Shown: positions 10,636 to 24,112, numbered from the stretch's first letter. The stretch: DNA of 64,000 bases from Mycoplasmopsis fermentans PG18 (GCF_000209735.1 NC_021002.1:549391-613390); one strand, 5' to 3'. Numbers and translations: made by a program. Notes: generated by a model from the letters alone, not told the origin.

Positions 10636-11557
10636 ATATGAATTATCGCCAATTCCAGCGAATACTCATACACCATTATTTCATATTGGTAATTGACCAA
10701 TTCAAGTTTATTCATTAACTATTATGCTAGGTATGTTGGCTTCTATTTTGACAATTGTTATTTTTTGACAAAGAGAAAAATATAAATGAGAAATTCTTTT
10801 AACTCTTATTTTAATTACAATTCCTTCCGCTATTATTGGTGCCCGTCTTTGAGACTTAGTCCAAGAAGCAATTTATAATCCAAACTATAACTGGAAGAAT
10901 TGATACAAAATCTGAGAAGGTGGTTTAAGTATCCAAGGTGGTGTTGTCTTGGCCTTTGTACTTGACATGATTTATGTTTATACCAAAAGAGATCTAGTTG
11001 ACATTCGTAAAGTTGCTTCAATTATTATTCCAACAATTCTAATTGGTCAAGTTATTGGACGTTGAGGTAATTACGCTAACCATGAGGTTTATGGAAAAAT
11101 AGATCCTACTGGAGCAAGTTGTGAAATTTGAGGAAGAAATTTTGCCCAAAACATGTTTATTAGCGATGATATTTCAAAAGGCGCTTATCGTTATCCTCTC
11201 TTCTTATATGAATCTCTTGCTAACTTAGTTGGTTACATTGTTTTAGTATGAATTATTAACCAATTTGGTTTATTAAAACCAGGTTCAAATGCTTCATTAT
11301 ACTTTGTGTGATATGGTCTTGTCCGTTTAGCAATGGAACCATTGCGTGAAGACCAATACCACATGTATACAATAACCTCTATTGTATTTATTGGTTTAGG
11401 TGGTTTAGCTTTTGTCTTCTTTGAATTCTTCAATCCAACTCACTATGTTCGTGTTTGAAGAAAGGGCAGATTCCAATATGGTTATGCTCATCCTGAAAAA
11501 TATATCCAATGAATTGAAAAAACAAGAATTTTTAAAACTAAAAAAGTAAGCCAATAA
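10625..11557 (+). CDS. lgt: prolipoprotein diacylglyceryl transferase
   Basis: 310 aa integral membrane enzyme that attaches diacylglycerol to the lipobox cysteine of prolipoproteins, serving the many lipoproteins in this window. About seven membrane helices. The Lgt signature GRWGNYANHEVYG is intact with its essential Arg, as are GGLSIQGGV and an R-x-x-x-E-P-L-R-ED motif late in the protein. The start overlaps the end of hprK, which suggests translational coupling. At least ten TGA codons encode Trp. Confidence 0.95.
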
Positions 11558-11573
11558 CAGAGTTAGTGCAATA

Positions 11574-12506
11574 ATGGACAAAAAAGATATTAAAAAATTT
11601 GATGTTTTAATTGTTGGATCAGGACCCGCAGGACTAAATGCTGCTCTTTATACCTCTCGAGCAGGACTAAATACAGCTTTTATTGATAATGATGTCTTTG
11701 GTGGCAAAATTCAAAAAACAGCTAAGGTAGATAACTACCTTGGAATTCAAGATATAAGTGGTTTTGACTTATCACAAAAATTTTACGAACATGCCTTAAA
11801 ATATGGCGCAAAACATCTTTATGGCAAGGTTGTAAAAATCAATTCAATTAATGAAAATTTACAAGAAGCAATTCTTGAAAATGGTGAAATTATTCAAGCT
11901 AAAAAATTAATTATAGCTTCAGGTATGATTAATAGATATCCTAAAGGTGTTGATAATTATCAAAGACTTGAAGAATATGTAAGCTTTTGTGCTATTTGCG
12001 ATGGTGCATTATATAAGAATAGAAAAGTAGTTGTATTAGGCGGCGGAAATTCTGCAGTTGAAGAAGGAACTTTTTTAGCTAAATTATGTACTGATGTAAC
12101 AATAGTTACAAATCAAAATACATTTAGTGCTGAGGAAGAATTGGTTGAGGAACTCAAAAAGCAAAAAAATGCTAAAATTTATTATGATCATGAATTAATT
12201 TCTTTAAATGGTGAAAATCAGTTAACTTCAGTAACTATAAGGAATAAAAAAACCAATAAAGAAATTAATATTGTAGCTGATGGCTTATTTGTTTTCATAG
12301 GCTTTATACCAAACCAAGATGCATTTAAGCATCTAAAAATAACAACTAAAGAAGGTTTTGTAAAAACCAATGAAGATATGGAAACAAAAGTAAAAGGCAT
12401 CTATGCAATTGGTGATATCAGAGATAAAAAAGTAAGACAAATTATTACAGCAGCTGCTGATGGTGCAATAGCTGCAAAACACATTTCTGATACATTAAAA
12501 AATTAG
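11574..12506 (+). CDS. trxB: thioredoxin reductase
   Basis: 310 aa FAD/NADPH flavoenzyme that reduces thioredoxin. FAD-binding GSGPAG near residue 15, redox pair C139-A-I-C142 in FCAICDGA, NADPH-binding GGGNSAVEE, and a C-terminal GIYAIGDIRD FAD motif are all present. Sixteen bases after lgt, in the conserved Firmicute hprK-lgt-trxB order. Confidence 0.95.
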   Translation: MDKKDIKKFDVLIVGSGPAGLNAALYTSRAGLNTAFIDNDVFGGKIQKTAKVDNYLGIQDISGFDLSQKFYEHALKYGAKHLYGKVVKINSINENLQEAILENGEIIQAKKLIIASGMINRYPKGVDNYQRLEEYVSFCAICDGALYKNRKVVVLGGGNSAVEEGTFLAKLCTDVTIVTNQNTFSAEEELVEELKKQKNAKIYYDHELISLNGENQLTSVTIRNKKTNKEINIVADGLFVFIGFIPNQDAFKHLKITTKEGFVKTNEDMETKVKGIYAIGDIRDKKVRQIITAAADGAIAAKHISDTLKN

Positions 12507-12518
12507 AAAGGGGACAAT

Positions 12519-13055
12519 ATGTTTAGAACTTTAAAAGAAAGATTTATAACATTAACAGTAATGTTTGCTCTTGCTTCATTAATGACTATTATAGCTATGG
12601 CATTATTTGGAGTTTCAAGAATTGTATTCACTACTTTAGGTGGTGTTACATCCTTAGGAATGTCAATAGCAGCATTTATCTTAGCAATTATAGCCTTTGT
12701 CTTTGTTCTTATTATTTACTTGCTTTACAATAGAATAATGGCAAAACGTACAGAAGATTTTAGTCGTTTTAGACACACAAAAGCATCACAAATTTTTGTT
12801 TTAGTAGCTTTAATTTGTTATGCTGTTGCAGCAGTTACAGCAATTTTGTATTTTGTAATGGTAGCTATTGTTCATAATAATAACTCAAGTACAATTAGTT
12901 GAGAAACAGTAAGAGCATTTTCAATTGTTTTTGAAATTTTCTTCTGAATTGGAATTGTAATTGGCTGATTGTTTATAATTCTTTACTATGTATTCTTCTG
13001 CATTATTGTTGACAATATTACAAGATATAGAAGAGCTCAAGCAAGAAAAAAATAG
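12519..13055 (+). CDS. hypothetical four-helix membrane protein
   Basis: 178 aa with a basic N-terminus and four strongly hydrophobic segments at roughly 12-33, 45-72, 90-115 and 133-165, ending in a basic tail RYRRAQARKK. Ribosome site GAAAGGGGAC. Eleven bases behind trxB, so probably cotranscribed. No family recognised. Confidence 0.75.
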
Positions 13056-13162
13056 GCTAAAAAATAATTAAAAAAACATTTTTATAAAAATACATATAAT
13101 GTATAATTAACTTACTTGTATACATTTAACGAATATCGTAAATTAGGAAAGGAGCAATACTT

Positions 13163-13363
13163 ATGTCAAGAAGAGACCAATTAACAGGCAAAGGACCTAT
13201 GGTTGGAAACATTCGTTCACACGCAATGAATGCTTCAAAAAGAAAATTTAACGTTAACTTGCAAAAAGTAACAATGAATGTTAATGGTAAAAAAGTAACT
13301 TTAAGAGTTAGTGCTAAAACAGCAAAAACCTTAAAGAACAAAGGTGTTAGTGTTGTTGCCTAA
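13163..13363 (+). CDS. rpmB: 50S ribosomal protein L28
   Basis: 66 aa, starts [16 protein letters not shown] with the L28 core N-x-R-S-H-A-x-N-A-S-K-R and a lysine-rich tail. Preceded by AAAGGAGC. The leader carries ACGA-ATA-TCGT dyad symmetry at 13129-13139. Followed by a strong terminator. Confidence 0.95.
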   Translation: MSRRDQLTGKGPMVGNIRSHAMNASKRKFNVNLQKVTMNVNGKKVTLRVSAKTAKTLKNKGVSVVA

Positions 13364-13402
13364 TTTACCAAAAGCCTATAATAAGGCAAAATAATAAAAA
13401 TT

Positions 13403-13431
13403 ATATGTTGTTTTAGTCAACATATTTTTTT
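13403..13431 (+). terminator. terminator of rpmB
   Basis: ATATGTTG (13403-13410) pairs with CAACATAT (13418-13425), then TTTTTT. Confidence 0.8.
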
Positions 13432-13462
13432 ATTCCTTTTTTGCTTAATTTGTATAAAAAAA

Positions 13463-13478
13463 GTTGCAATAAAGCAAC
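13463..13478 (-). terminator. terminator of the gmk-rpe operon
   Basis: GTTGC (13463-13467) and GCAAC (13474-13478). The minus strand continues with seven T. It lies just past the rpe stop. Confidence 0.65.
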
Positions 13479-13480
13479 CA

Positions 13481-14143
13481 TTATTTTTTACCAAATACAC
13501 TAGCAATTCTTTCCTTAGTTGGTTCTGAAACAATATAAGTTCCAGCTACTGTTGCATCTACTCCAGCTGCAAAACATCTTGGTCCAGTTTCACCATTAAT
13601 TCCACCATCAACTTGAATTAAATATTTGTAACCATTTTTGTCTCTTAATTGTTTAAGTTCTCTAATTTTATCAACAGCATGTTCAATAAATTTTTGTCCT
13701 CCCTTGCCAGGTTCTACAGACATAACTAAAACAAGTTGTAAATAAGGAAGTATTTTAACTATTTCTTTAACTTCGGTTGCTGGTTTAATAGCAAGTCCTA
13801 TACTGTAAGCTGAATGATGATCTTTTAAGAATTGCAACAATTCTTTTTTATTAACTGCTTCATAATGAATTGTTGTAATATCAACATGGTCTCTAAATTC
13901 ATCTAAGTAATCAAGAGGATTTTCAACCATTAAGTGAGCATCTTTAAAGTGTTTAGGTGCATTCTTGTTAATGTTTTTAATTTCATCTAATTCAATAGCT
14001 GTGTTAGGTACAAATTTGCCATCCATAACATCATAGTGAATTCATTTAATTCCATTATTAACTAATAGTGTTGCCATTTCACAACGTTTATCTTTTTCAA
14101 CATTTAATAATGAAGGTGTTACATATTTTTCTTTTTTATTCAT
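13481..14143 (-). CDS. rpe: ribulose-phosphate 3-epimerase
   Basis: 220 aa TIM barrel interconverting ribulose-5-phosphate and xylulose-5-phosphate. Conserved HYDVMDGKFVPN, DAHLMVENP, VMSVEPGKGGQKF and QVDGGIN blocks are visible, holding the metal and phosphate ligands. The ATG at 14143 has AAAGGAGA before it and overlaps the rsgA end by 8 bases. Part of the gmk-prpC-prkC-rsgA-rpe operon also seen in Firmicutes. Confidence 0.95.
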
Positions 14144-14972
14144 GTTTAATCTCCTTTAATAATTTTAGATAATTTTGATATCTAAATTCTGGTATTGTTT
14201 TGTTTTTTACATTGAGTTTTATATTGCAATATTCTTCAGGTTCATTTTCATGCAAGCATGATTTAAATTTACATAATTTTCCTAGCTCTCTAAATTGAGA
14301 ATAAGAAGAAGCAAGTTCTAATTTTGAGATGTTTAAATCAAAAGAGCTAAAGCCTGGAGTGTCAATTAATTCACCATTTAATATTGGAATTATTTGAACA
14401 ATTCTTGTGGTATGTTTACCCCGATTTACTGATTTTGAAATGTTTTGAGTTTCATAATTATTGTTGGTTAATTTATTAATTATTGTAGTTTTTCCAACTC
14501 CGCTTTGACCCATTAAAGAGCAAGTTTTATGATCAAATATTTTGGTAAATATTTTTACTCAATCATTTATTTTATAGTTTATTTGGTAAATTTCATAACC
14601 CATATTTTTATATTGTTCAAAGTAAGGGGTTGAACCTAAATCATCTTTAGTCAAAATGATAATTGGTTTGATATTTTTACTTTCTATAAAAGCTAAATAT
14701 TTGTCAACTAAGTAACTTTGAAATTCAGGTTCTTTAATTGACATAACCACAACAATATTGTCGATGTTTGCTACTTTTGGACGAACAAAAGAATTTTTTC
14801 TAGGATATATTTCTTTGATATATTGGCCTTCTTCAAACTCAACAATATCACCCACTAAAGGTGTTATTTCTTTGTGACGAAAAACACCAGCTGCAGGTAA
14901 TATGTGCATTTTATTTTGCAAATCATTTATGTAATATTTACCTGAATTAATTGAATAAATTTTGCCTTTCAA
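14136..14972 (-). CDS. rsgA: ribosome small-subunit GTPase RsgA
   Basis: 278 aa circularly permuted GTPase needed for 30S maturation. Order: N-terminal OB fold, then G4 (LTKDD), G1 GQSGVGKTT, G3 DTPGFSSF, and a zinc knuckle with C-K-F-x-S-C-L-H-E and a later C. One TGA codes Trp in IKINDWV. In other bacteria the gene lies beside prkC, and the kinase can phosphorylate RsgA. Confidence 0.95.
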
Positions 14973-14984
14973 ATTCTCTCCTTA

Positions 14985-15983
14985 TTAGTGAACATAAACA
15001 ACAATCAATACTAAAGCTATAATCAAAACAACTAATATTATTGAAATACCTGCAATAATAAATTTCTTGCTATTAACTTTTTCTTGAATTGTGTTTTTAG
15101 GTTTAACTTTTCTAAGATCAAGAGGTTTTTCATAAACTCTTTTAGTATCAAGACAAGTCATAAGATCACGACGCATATCTCACATAGTTGCATATCTTTT
15201 GTTTGGATCTTTAGCTGTTGCTTTGATGATAACGTTAGCTAAAGCTTGAGGTGCATTAACAAAGTTTAATAAGTTAGGAACATTTGTTGTTCTTTGCATT
15301 CTTAAAGTTTCTTGTTGGTCTTTACCTGAAATAGGATATGAGCCAGTTAGCATTTCAAATAACAAAATGCCTAAAGCATAAATGTCCGAACGGACAGATG
15401 GTTTCGAATTAGCTAAACAAATTTCAGGAGCCATATAGAAAACAGAACCGACTACTTTGTTTTCTTGTGTAAGTCTTTGACTTTCATCATCTAAAGCTAG
15501 GCCAAGGTCAATAATTTTTACATTTTTATCTTTGGTAATTAAAATGTTATTACTTTTAATATCACGGTGAATTACACCTAAGTTATGTAATTCACTAATT
15601 CCTTCAGCTATTTGAATTGCATAGTTAACAGCAACTGTTGTAGTGAATTTACCATTTCTTTTAATTATTTCTCTTAAATTTTGTCCTTCAACAAATTCCA
15701 TTACAAGATATTGTTCATATTCATCGCTATAAGAGTCAAAGTATAATGCCACACGTTCAGTATTTAATTTTTTGTATATCGTGATTTCTTGTTCAAATCT
15801 TCTACGAGTTATGTCTTCATCATTTTTATTTTTATTAACACTATATTTAAGTGCAAACTTTCTTTTAATTGGGCTTTTATCATTTAAAAGTTCAACTTTA
15901 TAAACTTGACTAAAATCACCATCACCAATAGTTGATAGCACACGATATTTCTTAAATATATTACTTTGTGGTTTAATTCCCAT
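14985..15983 (-). CDS. prkC: Ser/Thr protein kinase (PrkC-type, no PASTA domains)
   Basis: 332 aa. A Hanks-type kinase domain (about 10-270) with the Gly loop IGDGDFSQVY, catalytic VIHRDIKSNN, metal motif IIDLGLA (DLG in place of DFG) and activation segment end VVGSVFYMAPEI. A single membrane helix near 305-328 lies almost at the C-terminus and leaves only a few residues outside. The extracellular PASTA repeats of Bacillus PrkC are therefore absent. One base separates its ATG from the phosphatase stop. Confidence 0.92.
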
Positions 15984-15984
15984 T

Positions 15985-16752
15985 TTAACTCCATTCTTTT
16001 AGATTGTCTAATACGACCATACCTGCTGAGCAGTTATCTGTTGATTTATTATCTAAAGCCTCTTTCACTAATTTTTTAGTCATGTCTTCAGCATTAAGAT
16101 TTTCCCTTAAAATCATTTCCATTTTTGGTTTTTCGATAAAGTCGTGTACACCATCACTTGTGACTAATAAACTATAAACATGTTCGTATTGACTACTTAA
16201 GTCAAAAACTTCAATTTTAGTTTTTTTATCAGGACCTAAAGCTGAAGTTAATGAAGCATGGAAACGATTCAATTTAGCCTCATAAGGACTTTTACCTTCT
16301 TCATTAATTAACTTATTGTATAAGTTGTGATCAATTGAAATTTGCTTTAATTCACCAAAAGTTGTCATAGCATAAGTACGTGAATCGCCAATATTAAATA
16401 TTAATAATAATTTTGTTTTTGTATTAAGTAAGGCAGCTGTAACTGTTGTTCCCATGTCTAGTTTTGCTTCATCATTAGCACTAATTTTAATCATTTCATC
16501 ACGTGAAGCATCAACAGTTTTTTTAAATCAAGATACATAATCTTTAATTTCAGAATTTTCAGCTGGAATTGAATTGTTAAAAATTTTATTAAAAGTATTT
16601 ATTGTTGTCCTTGAAGCAATCCCACCACCATAGTGACCACCCATTCCATCACATAAAATTAATAAAACATAGTTACCTTTTGTAAAGTAACTAGCTTTGT
16701 CTTGGTTTTCCAACCTTACTCTTCCCATGTCGCTTGTTATTCCATATTCCAT
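15985..16752 (-). CDS. prpC: PP2C-type protein phosphatase
   Basis: 255 aa PPM phosphatase that reverses PrkC phosphorylation. Metal ligands in ENQD, CDGMGGHYGG, SDGVHDF and TDNCSAG, plus NIGDSRTY, are intact. Its ATG shares one base with the gmk stop (TAATG), and it is followed at one base by the kinase gene. It ends with a TGG Trp codon, uncommon here. Confidence 0.94.
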
Positions 16753-17360
16753 TATTTGATACCGTATTCTTTCTCTATAATTTCTTTTATTTCTTTTGCA
16801 GCTCTTAAAGGGTCATCATTAATTATGTGATGTCTAAATATTCCTTTTTCTGCAATTTCTGCTTGCGCTTTAGCTAAACGTTTTTTAATAGCTTCTTGAC
16901 TTTCTGTCTTTCGGTTAATAATTCTTCTTTCAAGTTCTTCAATTGAAGGAGGTAAGATAAAAAGTGTGATCAATTTGTAATTCTTGTTATTTGAAACCTT
17001 TTCTAATATTTGTTTTGCACCATTGGTTTCAATTTCTAAAACAGGAATTTCGCCATTTCTATGAATTCTTGCAATTTCACTATAAAGTGTTCCATAATAA
17101 TTATCAAAATGAAAACTGTATTCAAAAAGATCATCATTTTGAATGTGTTTTTCAAATTCTTCTTTTGTTATAAAAAAGTAATGAATGCCATTAATTTCAC
17201 CTTCACGAGGAGCTCTAGTTGTTGCTGAACATGATAAATGTAATTTTAAATTTTTAAAATCAAAAAGGTACTTTTCAATTGTTCCTTTGCCAACTCCGCT
17301 AGGTCCTGTAAATATTATTATTGGCTTACGTTTGCTAATTAAATTGTTCATAATATTCAT
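16752..17360 (-). CDS. gmk: guanylate kinase
   Basis: 202 aa. Phosphorylates GMP to GDP. P-loop FTGPSGVGKGT, GMP-binding STRAPREGE-type block (here ATTRAPREGEINGIHY) and the lid R-x-E/K residues are present. First gene of a five-gene minus-strand operon. Confidence 0.95.
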   Translation of the reverse strand: MNIMNNLISKRKPIIIFTGPSGVGKGTIEKYLFDFKNLKLHLSCSATTRAPREGEINGIHYFFITKEEFEKHIQNDDLFEYSFHFDNYYGTLYSEIARIHRNGEIPVLEIETNGAKQILEKVSNNKNYKLITLFILPPSIEELERRIINRKTESQEAIKKRLAKAQAEIAEKGIFRHHIINDDPLRAAKEIKEIIEKEYGIK

Positions 17361-17423
17361 TATATATTTTTTTACTAATATTAATAATAATTTTTAATAT
17401 TAAAATTAGCAAAAATTAAAAAA

Positions 17424-17437
17424 TGCCCTTGAGGGCA
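17424..17437 (-). terminator. terminator of the 431-aa membrane gene
   Basis: TGCCC-TTGA-GGGCA, with six T on the minus strand after the stem. Confidence 0.7.
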
Positions 17438-17449
17438 CTATTTAATCTA

Positions 17450-18745
17450 TTAAATTTCGTATAAATCTGAAAGAGTTTTTTCATTAAATACTTTGGTGTC
17501 ATTAATTTCATTAAATAAGTAGAATATCATTGGCATAACATATTTTTCAACTGTTGCTTTTGAAAGTGCAATATAGTCTACCATTTTGTAGAAATTATTG
17601 ATAATAAATCACATTGGTAATTTTGTTGAATCATCAATTGTTTCAGGTAATTCAACTTTGAATGGATTGTTTCAGTATTTTGCATTTGTTTGAATATTAA
17701 ATTCATCTTCGCATTCTTCTTTTAAAGTAAAGATTGCTGTAAGTTTGAAGTTAAAGTAATTAACACCTGATTCTTGAGGTATAAAAGTATGAGCAAAATG
17801 AATATTATTTTTTCATAATTTAAGAGCATCGAAAAGTTTACTGTTAAGCGGGTTTTTGATTGCATGAATATTGAAGATTTTGTCTAAATCAGAAACGTTA
17901 CTTTTGATTGGTTCAAGTTTAGCTTTGAAAACTTCAAATTTGTTAAATAAGTTAAATGGTAAATAAATTTTGTCAAATTGACTATTCATAAATGAGAATT
18001 CAAAAATCTTAATTTTTTTAGCTTTATTACTAATAATACTTTTGTCTGATTCAGCTGTTTCATTAGCCTTTTCGTCAATTTTTACTAGTTGAGCATCTTG
18101 TGCTAAAACATTCATTCCATATAGTGTAAAACGTTTAGCGTATTTTGAAGCTTCAACTTTGTAGCCTGCAGGAATATCAGGATATTTTAGATCGTTAGCA
18201 ACAACTAATGAAGCAACATCTTCTTGATAATTTAATGTATTTTTGTTTTTTAAAACTATAGATTTTAAATCTCCAATTTTGATTTCTTCTTTTAATTTAT
18301 CTTCAAAATATTTAGCCTTATCATTGTTATATCGCGTGTATTTTCTATAGTAAACTACAAAGCATATTGCTGCTGAAATAAGTGATAATATAGCTATACC
18401 AAATAGTGTATAAACTTCAGCATCTTTAACCATATAGTTAGCTGCTACATAAGCAATATAAGACACTGCAATTAAAACAGTTACTAAGAAGAAAACAATT
18501 AGTGGAATAAAGATACTTGAGATTTTTGAAATCTTACGATTAGCAATTCTGATCTTTTTTCTTTCTAATTTTGAATCAATATATTCATTCAATGAAATAG
18601 CACTTTCCATTTGTGCTTTGATTAAAAATTCGTCATTTTCATTTTTATTTTTTAATGAATTTACACGACTTTTATATTCAGGTTGAATAAAACGAAATGA
18701 CTCATAAATTTCACACATATTGTGTTTGGTTATTTTGTTTTTCAT
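17450..18745 (-). CDS. two-TM cytosolic-domain protein (DUF3137-like?)
   Basis: 431 aa. About 80 polar residues, two hydrophobic segments near 76-102 and 110-132, then a large soluble domain of about 300 residues. Length and layout resemble mollicute DUF3137 proteins, but I cannot confirm this without a profile search. Transcribed alone; the terminator at 17424-17437 follows directly. Function unknown. Confidence 0.7.
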
Positions 18746-18906
18746 ACTAACTCCATATATTTTTTATCTTCATAATTATATTGAATAATTTTAAAAATAT
18801 TAAAAAGCACTATAAAAAATACAATAAATTAGTAGAAAAATTAACTTAAAATTTAGAATAATAATATTTATGCTAAAAATTAACATAAATTTTGCAACTT
18901 TTCCTT

Positions 18907-18912
18907 TATAAT
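18907..18912 (+). promoter_or_regulatory. -10 box for secG-rnr operon
   Basis: TATAAT 47 bases before the secG ATG, which has a GAAAGGAGA ribosome site. No convincing -35. Confidence 0.4.
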
Positions 18913-18958
18913 CTTAATATTAATACTAATAAGAAGTTTTTAGGTTGAAAGGAGAATT

Positions 18959-19195
18959 ATGGCAGTTATATTTGTATCAATAATTATCGCTATTTTATCG
19001 ATCGCAATTATTGTGATTTCATTGCTTATGTCACCAGACAGTAATGGTTTTTCTGGTGCACTTGTTGGTAGTGGTGATTTGGAACTTTTTAAATATTCAA
19101 AAGAAAGAGGACTTAAAAAGGTTTTAAAATACTCAATGTTATTTGGTGGAATAGCATTGCTAATTTTAGCTATTATTTTAAGGATTATTGTATAA
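18959..19195 (+). CDS. secG: preprotein translocase subunit SecG
   Basis: 78 aa, two membrane helices (about 2-22 and 56-77) joined by the SecG loop MSPDSNGFSGALVGSGDL. Strong GAAAGGAGA site. Three bases before rnr, the secG-rnr order found in many Firmicutes. Confidence 0.92.
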   Translation: MAVIFVSIIIAILSIAIIVISLLMSPDSNGFSGALVGSGDLELFKYSKERGLKKVLKYSMLFGGIALLILAIILRIIV

Positions 19196-19198
19196 CTT

Positions 19199-21382
19199 AT
19201 GAATCCGCAAGAAATATTAAATTTTTTAAAAAAACATGATAATTCAACTTTCATTGATATTGCAAAAGGCTTAAGAATAAGTTATAAAGATAACAAAAAA
19301 TTAACCGAATTACTAAATAAATTAATTGATGAAAGAAAATTAATTAAAAATGGCAAACTCTCAACTTATTCATTAATAGAAAAAATTAAAATCGTCCAAG
19401 GAAAAATTCGATTTGCTTCAGAAGGCAAGTATGCTTTTGTAGAAGAAGAAAATGATAATCCTGAAGCTGAAAAAATAAGTTATTTTGTACCTGGTATTCA
19501 TCTTAATAGAGCATTAGATGGAGACTTTGTTGAAATAACAGTTTTAAAATACTTTCATTCTTTAGATGATAAAACTTTTGCAATTGTTGAAAAAGTTTTA
19601 AGCAGAAACAGTGATAAATTCATTGGTATTTTAGGTATGCATGAAGGTTTTCTTTCATTTAAACCACTTAAAAATGACTACAAAAAAATTAATTTTCATA
19701 TTAAAGAATTGGTTAAAGAAGCTAGACTTCATGATGTTGTTTTAGGTCAAATGGTTTCATTTAAAAATAATATTATTGAGCTTAACATTATCAAAAAAAT
19801 AGCTAACAGTAATGATCCAATGGCTTATGTTAAAGCCTTAACAGTTATTAGAAATAAACCTGAAGATTTCCCACAAGAAGTTAAAGATTACTTAGTTAAA
19901 ATTCCAAATAGTATTGCAGATGAAAAACTTAATAATAGACTTGACTTGAGAAAAGAATTAATTGTTACTATTGATGGTAATGACACAAAAGACTTTGATG
20001 ATGCAATTAATGTTAAAAAGAATGCTGATGGAACTTATGAATTAGGCGTTCATATTGCTGATGTTAGTTATTATGTCAAAGAAGACAGCTCTCTTGATGT
20101 TGAAGCATTAAAAAGAGGAACCTCAAGATATTTAGTTAGTGGCGTTATTCCAATGTTGCCTCATAAATTATCAAATGGTATTTGCTCACTTAATCCTAAT
20201 GAAGATCGCTTTACTCTTAGTGCAATAATGACAATTGATAAAAATGGTGATACTATTGATGCTAAATTTTATCAGTCAATAATTCAATCAAAATATCGTC
20301 TCACATATGATAGGGTTAATGAACTTTATGATAAAAATCAAAAATTTGATGACCCGAAATTAAATCGAATGCTCTATGAAGCAGCTGAATTGGCAAAAAT
20401 AATTAGAAATTATAAAGTCAAAGAAGGCTACATTGATTTTGAAATTGAAGAACCCGAAATTGTCTTAGATGATAAAGGTAAAACAATTGATGTTGTAGTT
20501 AAGCCAACTGGTTTTAGTGAAAATCTTATTGAAGATTTCATGGTTAGAACTAATGAAGAAGTAGCTAAATTTTTAGCTAAAAGAAAAATACCTTTTATTT
20601 ATCGTGTTCATGAAAGCCCTGATAGTGACAAAATTGATTCATTTTTGAGTGTACTTAATGTTTTAGGTATTAAAGTAAACATTGATCGAAATGATATTAA
20701 TCCAAAAAGTTTTCAAAAAATAATCAACAAAATTAAAGAAACAAGAAATGATGACTTTTTAAAAACAGTTTTCTTAAGAACAATGCAAAAAGCTAAATAT
20801 TCTCCAAATAATATTGGCCACTTTGGTTTAGCAAGTGAACACTATTGTCACTTTACTAGTCCAATTCGACGTTATCCAGATTTAGTTGTTCATAGGATTT
20901 TAAGAGAAATTGTTTTTAACAATGATAAAAGTAAAATTACTCACTACAAAAACATTTTAAGTAATGTTGCAGAATTAAATTCAAATAGTGAACAAGAAGC
21001 ATTACAACTTGAACGTGATACAAATGATTTAAAATATGCTGAGTTTTTCAAAAACAAAATTGGTCAAACAATGAAAGCTCAAATTATTAGTATTTTACGC
21101 TTTGGTATGTTTGTCCAATTTGACTGCAAAATAGAGGCTTTAGTTCATATTTCAACATTATGTGATGGTGATTATGAAGTTAATGAAAACTTTACTGAAT
21201 TAAGAAGTAAACAACACACTTTTAAACTTGGAGACCAAGTAGAAGTGGTTATTGCTGGAGCTGATGAAACTAACGGTAAAATTGATGCAGTGCTTGCAAA
21301 ATGCTATGGTTCATACTTAGAAGAAATCAAGAAAAAACTTAATTCAAACTCAAATCGCAAACATAAAAAATCAGGTAAATAA
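19199..21382 (+). CDS. rnr: ribonuclease R
   Basis: 727 aa 3'-5' exoribonuclease of the RNB family. N-terminal winged-helix and cold-shock regions, an RNB catalytic core from about 245 with the acidic cluster DGNDTKDFDDAI, then H-F-T-S-P-I-R-R-Y-P-D at about 555, and a C-terminal S1 domain beginning GQTMKAQIISILRFGMF, with a basic tail NRKHKKSGK. In mycoplasmas it is the main processive 3' exonuclease. Confidence 0.96.
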   Translation: MNPQEILNFLKKHDNSTFIDIAKGLRISYKDNKKLTELLNKLIDERKLIKNGKLSTYSLIEKIKIVQGKIRFASEGKYAFVEEENDNPEAEKISYFVPGIHLNRALDGDFVEITVLKYFHSLDDKTFAIVEKVLSRNSDKFIGILGMHEGFLSFKPLKNDYKKINFHIKELVKEARLHDVVLGQMVSFKNNIIELNIIKKIANSNDPMAYVKALTVIRNKPEDFPQEVKDYLVKIPNSIADEKLNNRLDLRKELIVTIDGNDTKDFDDAINVKKNADGTYELGVHIADVSYYVKEDSSLDVEALKRGTSRYLVSGVIPMLPHKLSNGICSLNPNEDRFTLSAIMTIDKNGDTIDAKFYQSIIQSKYRLTYDRVNELYDKNQKFDDPKLNRMLYEAAELAKIIRNYKVKEGYIDFEIEEPEIVLDDKGKTIDVVVKPTGFSENLIEDFMVRTNEEVAKFLAKRKIPFIYRVHESPDSDKIDSFLSVLNVLGIKVNIDRNDINPKSFQKIINKIKETRNDDFLKTVFLRTMQKAKYSPNNIGHFGLASEHYCHFTSPIRRYPDLVVHRILREIVFNNDKSKITHYKNILSNVAELNSNSEQEALQLERDTNDLKYAEFFKNKIGQTMKAQIISILRFGMFVQFDCKIEALVHISTLCDGDYEVNENFTELRSKQHTFKLGDQVEVVIAGADETNGKIDAVLAKCYGSYLEEIKKKLNSNSNRKHKKSGK

Positions 21383-21384
21383 TT

Positions 21385-23717
<2,333 letters not shown>

Positions 23718-23727
23718 AGGAGGAAGA

Positions 23728-24012
23728 ATGATTTATGCAATTTTTAGAAAAGTAAAAATCAAGTTAGAAAGCAAATCGATTTTTGAAAAAACTGTTAGTT
23801 TATGAATTGATGAAGTTAAAAAAGAAGAATACAACTTATCTTTTGATGGCTACTGAGTAAATGATAATACATTCATTTTTATGGAAAGATGAAGTACATT
23901 AGAAAAATATAAGAAGTTTGCTAAAAAAGAAGAAGTAATTTTACAATGAAAATCTTTAGCTAAATATTTTAGTGAAGAAATTAAGACCTATGAAGGCAAT
24001 ACTATTTGTTAA
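23728..24012 (+). CDS. small ABM-like protein
   Basis: 94 aa with a strong AAAGGAGGAAG ribosome site, last gene of the operon. Reads MIYAIFRKVKIKLES at the start and FIFMERWSTLEKYKKF in the middle. The latter resembles the antibiotic-biosynthesis-monooxygenase (ABM) ferredoxin-like fold strand-helix (E-x-W-x-s-x-e...). Fold assignment is an inference from this pattern; the function is unknown. Confidence 0.6.
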
Positions 24013-24018
24013 TAATTT

Positions 24019-24040
24019 AAGGCTCAAAGCCTTTTATTTT
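24019..24040 (+). terminator. terminator after metG operon
   Basis: AAGGCT-CAA-AGCCTT then TTATTTTTT. Confidence 0.85.
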
Positions 24041-24112
24041 TTATTTGTGAGAGCATTTGCACAAGATTCATTTTTTTTGCTTACTTAAATGATTTTTTTA
24101 TTTAAAAAAATA

